This document shows positions 45,043-47,002 of a stretch of DNA of 47,002 nt, piece after piece. This DNA is from Mucilaginibacter sp. GTDB lineage: Bacteria > Bacteroidota > Bacteroidia > Sphingobacteriales > Sphingobacteriaceae. Location of the stretch: assembly GCA_028288085.1 (NCBI GenBank), contig JAQBOK010000128.1:1-47002 (forward strand), read 5' to 3'. The notes beneath the pieces are model-generated. The model ran no database searches and had not been told where the DNA came from. It saw only the letters and a list, made by a program, of their open reading frames with translations. Both the position numbers and the translations under genes were made by a program. Numbering within the stretch: position 1 is the first letter of the stretch; every line of letters begins with the position of its first letter.

Positions 45043-46092
45043 TTACTGTATCCCAACTAAACCTTCAAATGTACGCTTGGTTATTTGCGGGGAAAAACAG
45101 GCCATCATTTCTTCTGCCTTCTTCACCATATTTTCCGACCCGATAAAAATAGCCGAACGCTGATGCAACTCAGTTACTTCAAGTTCAAGAATACGGTCAT
45201 AACCGTTGCTTGCCTTCCCCCCTGCCTGTTCTATAATAAATGCCATTGGGTTGCACTCGTAAACCAGGCGTAATTTGCCTTTGGGCGCGCTTGCTGTTAT
45301 AGGATAAATAAATATCCCGCCTTTGATCAGGTTGCGGTGCAAATCGGCAACCATCGAACCTATATAACGTGAAGTATAGGGGCGTTTGGTTTTCTCGTCC
45401 TCTACCTGGCAATATTTGATATATTTTTTTACCCCATCAGGGAAATGGACATAATAACCTTCGTTTATGGAATAGATCACGCCATCCTTTGGTATTTTCA
45501 TATCCGGGTGCGAAAGGCAAAACTCACCGATAGATGGATCAAGTGTAAACCCGTTCACTCCTTTACCTGTGGTATAAACCAACATGGTTGATGAACCATA
45601 GATCACATATCCTGCGGCTACCTGTTCTACACCGCGTTGCAGCACATCTTGTAATGTGGCCCGTCCTTTAGTTGACTTTCTGCGATAGATTGAAAAAATA
45701 GTTCCGATACCTACATTAACATCAATATTGGAGGAACCATCTAATGGGTCGATAGCTACAATATAATTGGCATCCTTTGAAACATCGGTATCGATATATA
45801 TATGATGATCATTTTCTTCCGATGCTACAATACAACACTCACCGCCATGTTTTAAAGCAGATATAAATTGCTCATTGGCATATACATCTAACTTCTTCTG
45901 GCCTTCGCCCTGTATGTTGGTTGTACCGGCCTCGCCTAATATATCCGCCAGGCCTGCTTTGTTTACCTCACGGTTAACTATTTTTGATGCTATTCCAATG
46001 TCTCGCAACAGTCTTGACAACTCACCCTTAGCGTACGGAAAGTCGGCTTGCTTCTCAATGATAAATTGGCCTAAAGTTTTAGCTATCTTCAT
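45043..46092 (-). CDS. fbp: Class I fructose-1,6-bisphosphatase
   Basis: This 349-residue gluconeogenic enzyme removes the 1-phosphate from fructose 1,6-bisphosphate. It has the metal-site motif [22 protein letters not shown], upstream acidic ligands around [10 protein letters not shown], and the substrate-binding [24 protein letters not shown] and [20 protein letters not shown] segments. All are diagnostic of class I. The length agrees with bacterial members. It follows the phosphoesterase gene by 23 bp on the same strand. Confidence 0.96.
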   Translation of the reverse strand: MKIAKTLGQFIIEKQADFPYAKGELSRLLRDIGIASKIVNREVNKAGLADILGEAGTTNIQGEGQKKLDVYANEQFISALKHGGECCIVASEENDHHIYIDTDVSKDANYIVAIDPLDGSSNIDVNVGIGTIFSIYRRKSTKGRATLQDVLQRGVEQVAAGYVIYGSSTMLVYTTGKGVNGFTLDPSIGEFCLSHPDMKIPKDGVIYSINEGYYVHFPDGVKKYIKYCQVEDEKTKRPYTSRYIGSMVADLHRNLIKGGIFIYPITASAPKGKLRLVYECNPMAFIIEQAGGKASNGYDRILELEVTELHQRSAIFIGSENMVKKAEEMMACFSPQITKRTFEGLVGIQ

Positions 46093-46115
46093 ATACTTAG
46101 TGTATTAAATACATA

Positions 46116-46607
46116 TTATTTTTGCAATTCTATGGCCTCTAAGGTATGTATTTTTTCCTCAGAAATGCAAAATCTAAGCATTGTACGTATTTTATGCCAA
46201 CCTTGTTTCCCAGCTGCGCCGGGATTTAAGTGTAAACAACTGATCTTTTTATCATATATCACTTTCAGGATATGAGAGTGCCCGCAAATGAATAATTTTG
46301 GAGGGTTAGTGTAAATTTCTTGTCTTATTGACGGGTTATAATTTCCTGGATATCCACCTATGTGGGTCATCCATACATCCACCTCTTCACATTTAAAACG
46401 CAAATGCTCGGGATAATCCAATCTTAACTCTTTTCCATCAATATTTCCGTAAACACCACGCAAAGGTTTAAAAGCAGCAAGCTTATCTGCAAGTTCAATC
46501 GTGCCAAAATCACCGGCATGCCATATCTCGTCACAGTTTTCAAAGTGCTTAAAAACGGCGTCATCAAGGTAGCCGTGAGTGTCTGAGAGTAGGCCTATGC
46601 GAGTCAT
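46116..46607 (-). CDS. YfcE/MJ0936-type metallophosphoesterase
   Basis: This 163-residue enzyme carries the two-metal phosphodiesterase motifs: LSDTHG (D9, H11), HAGDFG, GNIDG, MTHIGGYPG and CGHSHI. The short length without accessory domains matches YfcE-like phosphodiesterases; the natural substrate is usually unknown. Its ATG overlaps the stop of the upstream membrane-protein gene by 4 bases (ATGA), so the two are translationally coupled. Confidence 0.92.
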   Translation of the reverse strand: MTRIGLLSDTHGYLDDAVFKHFENCDEIWHAGDFGTIELADKLAAFKPLRGVYGNIDGKELRLDYPEHLRFKCEEVDVWMTHIGGYPGNYNPSIRQEIYTNPPKLFICGHSHILKVIYDKKISCLHLNPGAAGKQGWHKIRTMLRFCISEEKIHTLEAIELQK

Positions 46608-46801
46608 AAAAATCTCACGAAAGTTGTTAAAAATATATAAGTAACCATCATTACACTCAAGAATATGGCATTGGCGACATATTTCTTTTTAACATTTAAA
46701 AAAATTGCAATCAAAAGCGCAGCTACATATATAGCCAACCAGGTAATACTTGGCCTTGCAAGAGGCACTATGTCTTCATTCTTAAACCCAAAACGTTTCA
46801 A
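46604..46801 (-). CDS. Small membrane protein of unknown function
   Basis: This 65-residue protein has two hydrophobic segments (about 18-37 and 43-63) separated by the basic loop NVKKKYV, so the loop is probably cytoplasmic. I recognise no family. The four-base overlap with the phosphoesterase start supports it as a real gene. Nothing is recognised between its start and the right edge of the window. Confidence 0.6.
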   Translation of the reverse strand: MKRFGFKNEDIVPLARPSITWLAIYVAALLIAIFLNVKKKYVANAIFLSVMMVTYIFLTTFVRFL

Positions 46802-47002
46802 TGATCCTTGCTGTCGTATAACGAAAGGATGTGCAACGAAAAAAACAAAATTGGGAATAATAACACTGCTGAAAAAAATATCGAGACAATTTTCATCCTA
46901 AAAAGCAATAAAGTAAGGTTGCAGCAATTTAATGTATTCTTCCGAATAGTTACCAATAGCCTTATAAATGATCAATTTACTTATCTCAGTTGAAACCTTT
47001 TC

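Noticed and set aside
1-47002. CRISPR arrays, insertion sequences, rRNA genes, toxin-antitoxin or phage-defence genes
   Set aside because: I found no regularly spaced direct repeats, transposase motifs, rRNA segments or defence-type domains on either strand.

Overview
The window looks like chromosome from a member of the Bacteroidota, most likely a Sphingobacteriaceae relative such as Mucilaginibacter or Pedobacter. This rests on SusC/SusD pairs, GH92 enzymes, AT-rich intergenic DNA, starts mostly without Shine-Dalgarno sequences and a Bacteroidota-type Lgt. The genus is inferred from overall character and was not tested.

Positions 354 to 34097 hold one large polysaccharide-utilisation region, almost all on the minus strand. 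It encodes a GH2 beta-mannosidase-like enzyme, a LacI-family regulator, a FucP-type sugar permease, two GH92 alpha-mannosidases, a GH38-like protein, a GH78 alpha-L-rhamnosidase-like protein, three SGNH esterases, a CE1-like esterase, a DUF4185/DUF5005-like propeller, an Lgt, two SusC, two SusD and two small lipoproteins (DUF5004-like and DUF4961-like). Together these suggest uptake and breakdown of an acylated, mannose-rich glycan that may carry rhamnose. Depolymerisation would be at the surface and in the periplasm, and the released sugar would enter through the FucP-type permease.

The most informative signal is regulatory. I found eight copies of a 16-bp dyad, consensus GCTAAAWYRWTTTAGC, almost all placed directly upstream of transcription-unit heads: GH2, lacI itself, SGNH1, SusD1 (two copies), the GH92/SGNH/CE1 unit, the SGNH/GH38 unit and GH78. 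They are the likely operators of the local LacI protein, so the locus appears to be a self-contained LacI regulon. No HTCS or ECF sigma/anti-sigma pair is present in the window. The SusC/SusD genes are also in an unusual order: SusD1, DUF5004, DUF4961, SusC2, SusD2, SusC1.

Positions 34297 to 41752 are an accessory stretch. It holds a VOC-family protein, a more GC-rich group of two alpha/beta hydrolases with Asp nucleophiles (one with a Tat signal), an SDR oxidoreductase, an NTF2-like secreted protein, a GAPDH, a decayed second copy of the VOC gene, and an unrecognised exported protein. An interspersed repeat with a terminator-like hairpin occurs three times in the window, at the left edge, after the VOC gene and near 41.9 kb.

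Positions 42120 to 46801 are core genes: tRNA-His with its terminator, a copper-type P1B ATPase, ribonuclease HI, class I fructose-1,6-bisphosphatase, a YfcE-like phosphoesterase and a small membrane protein.
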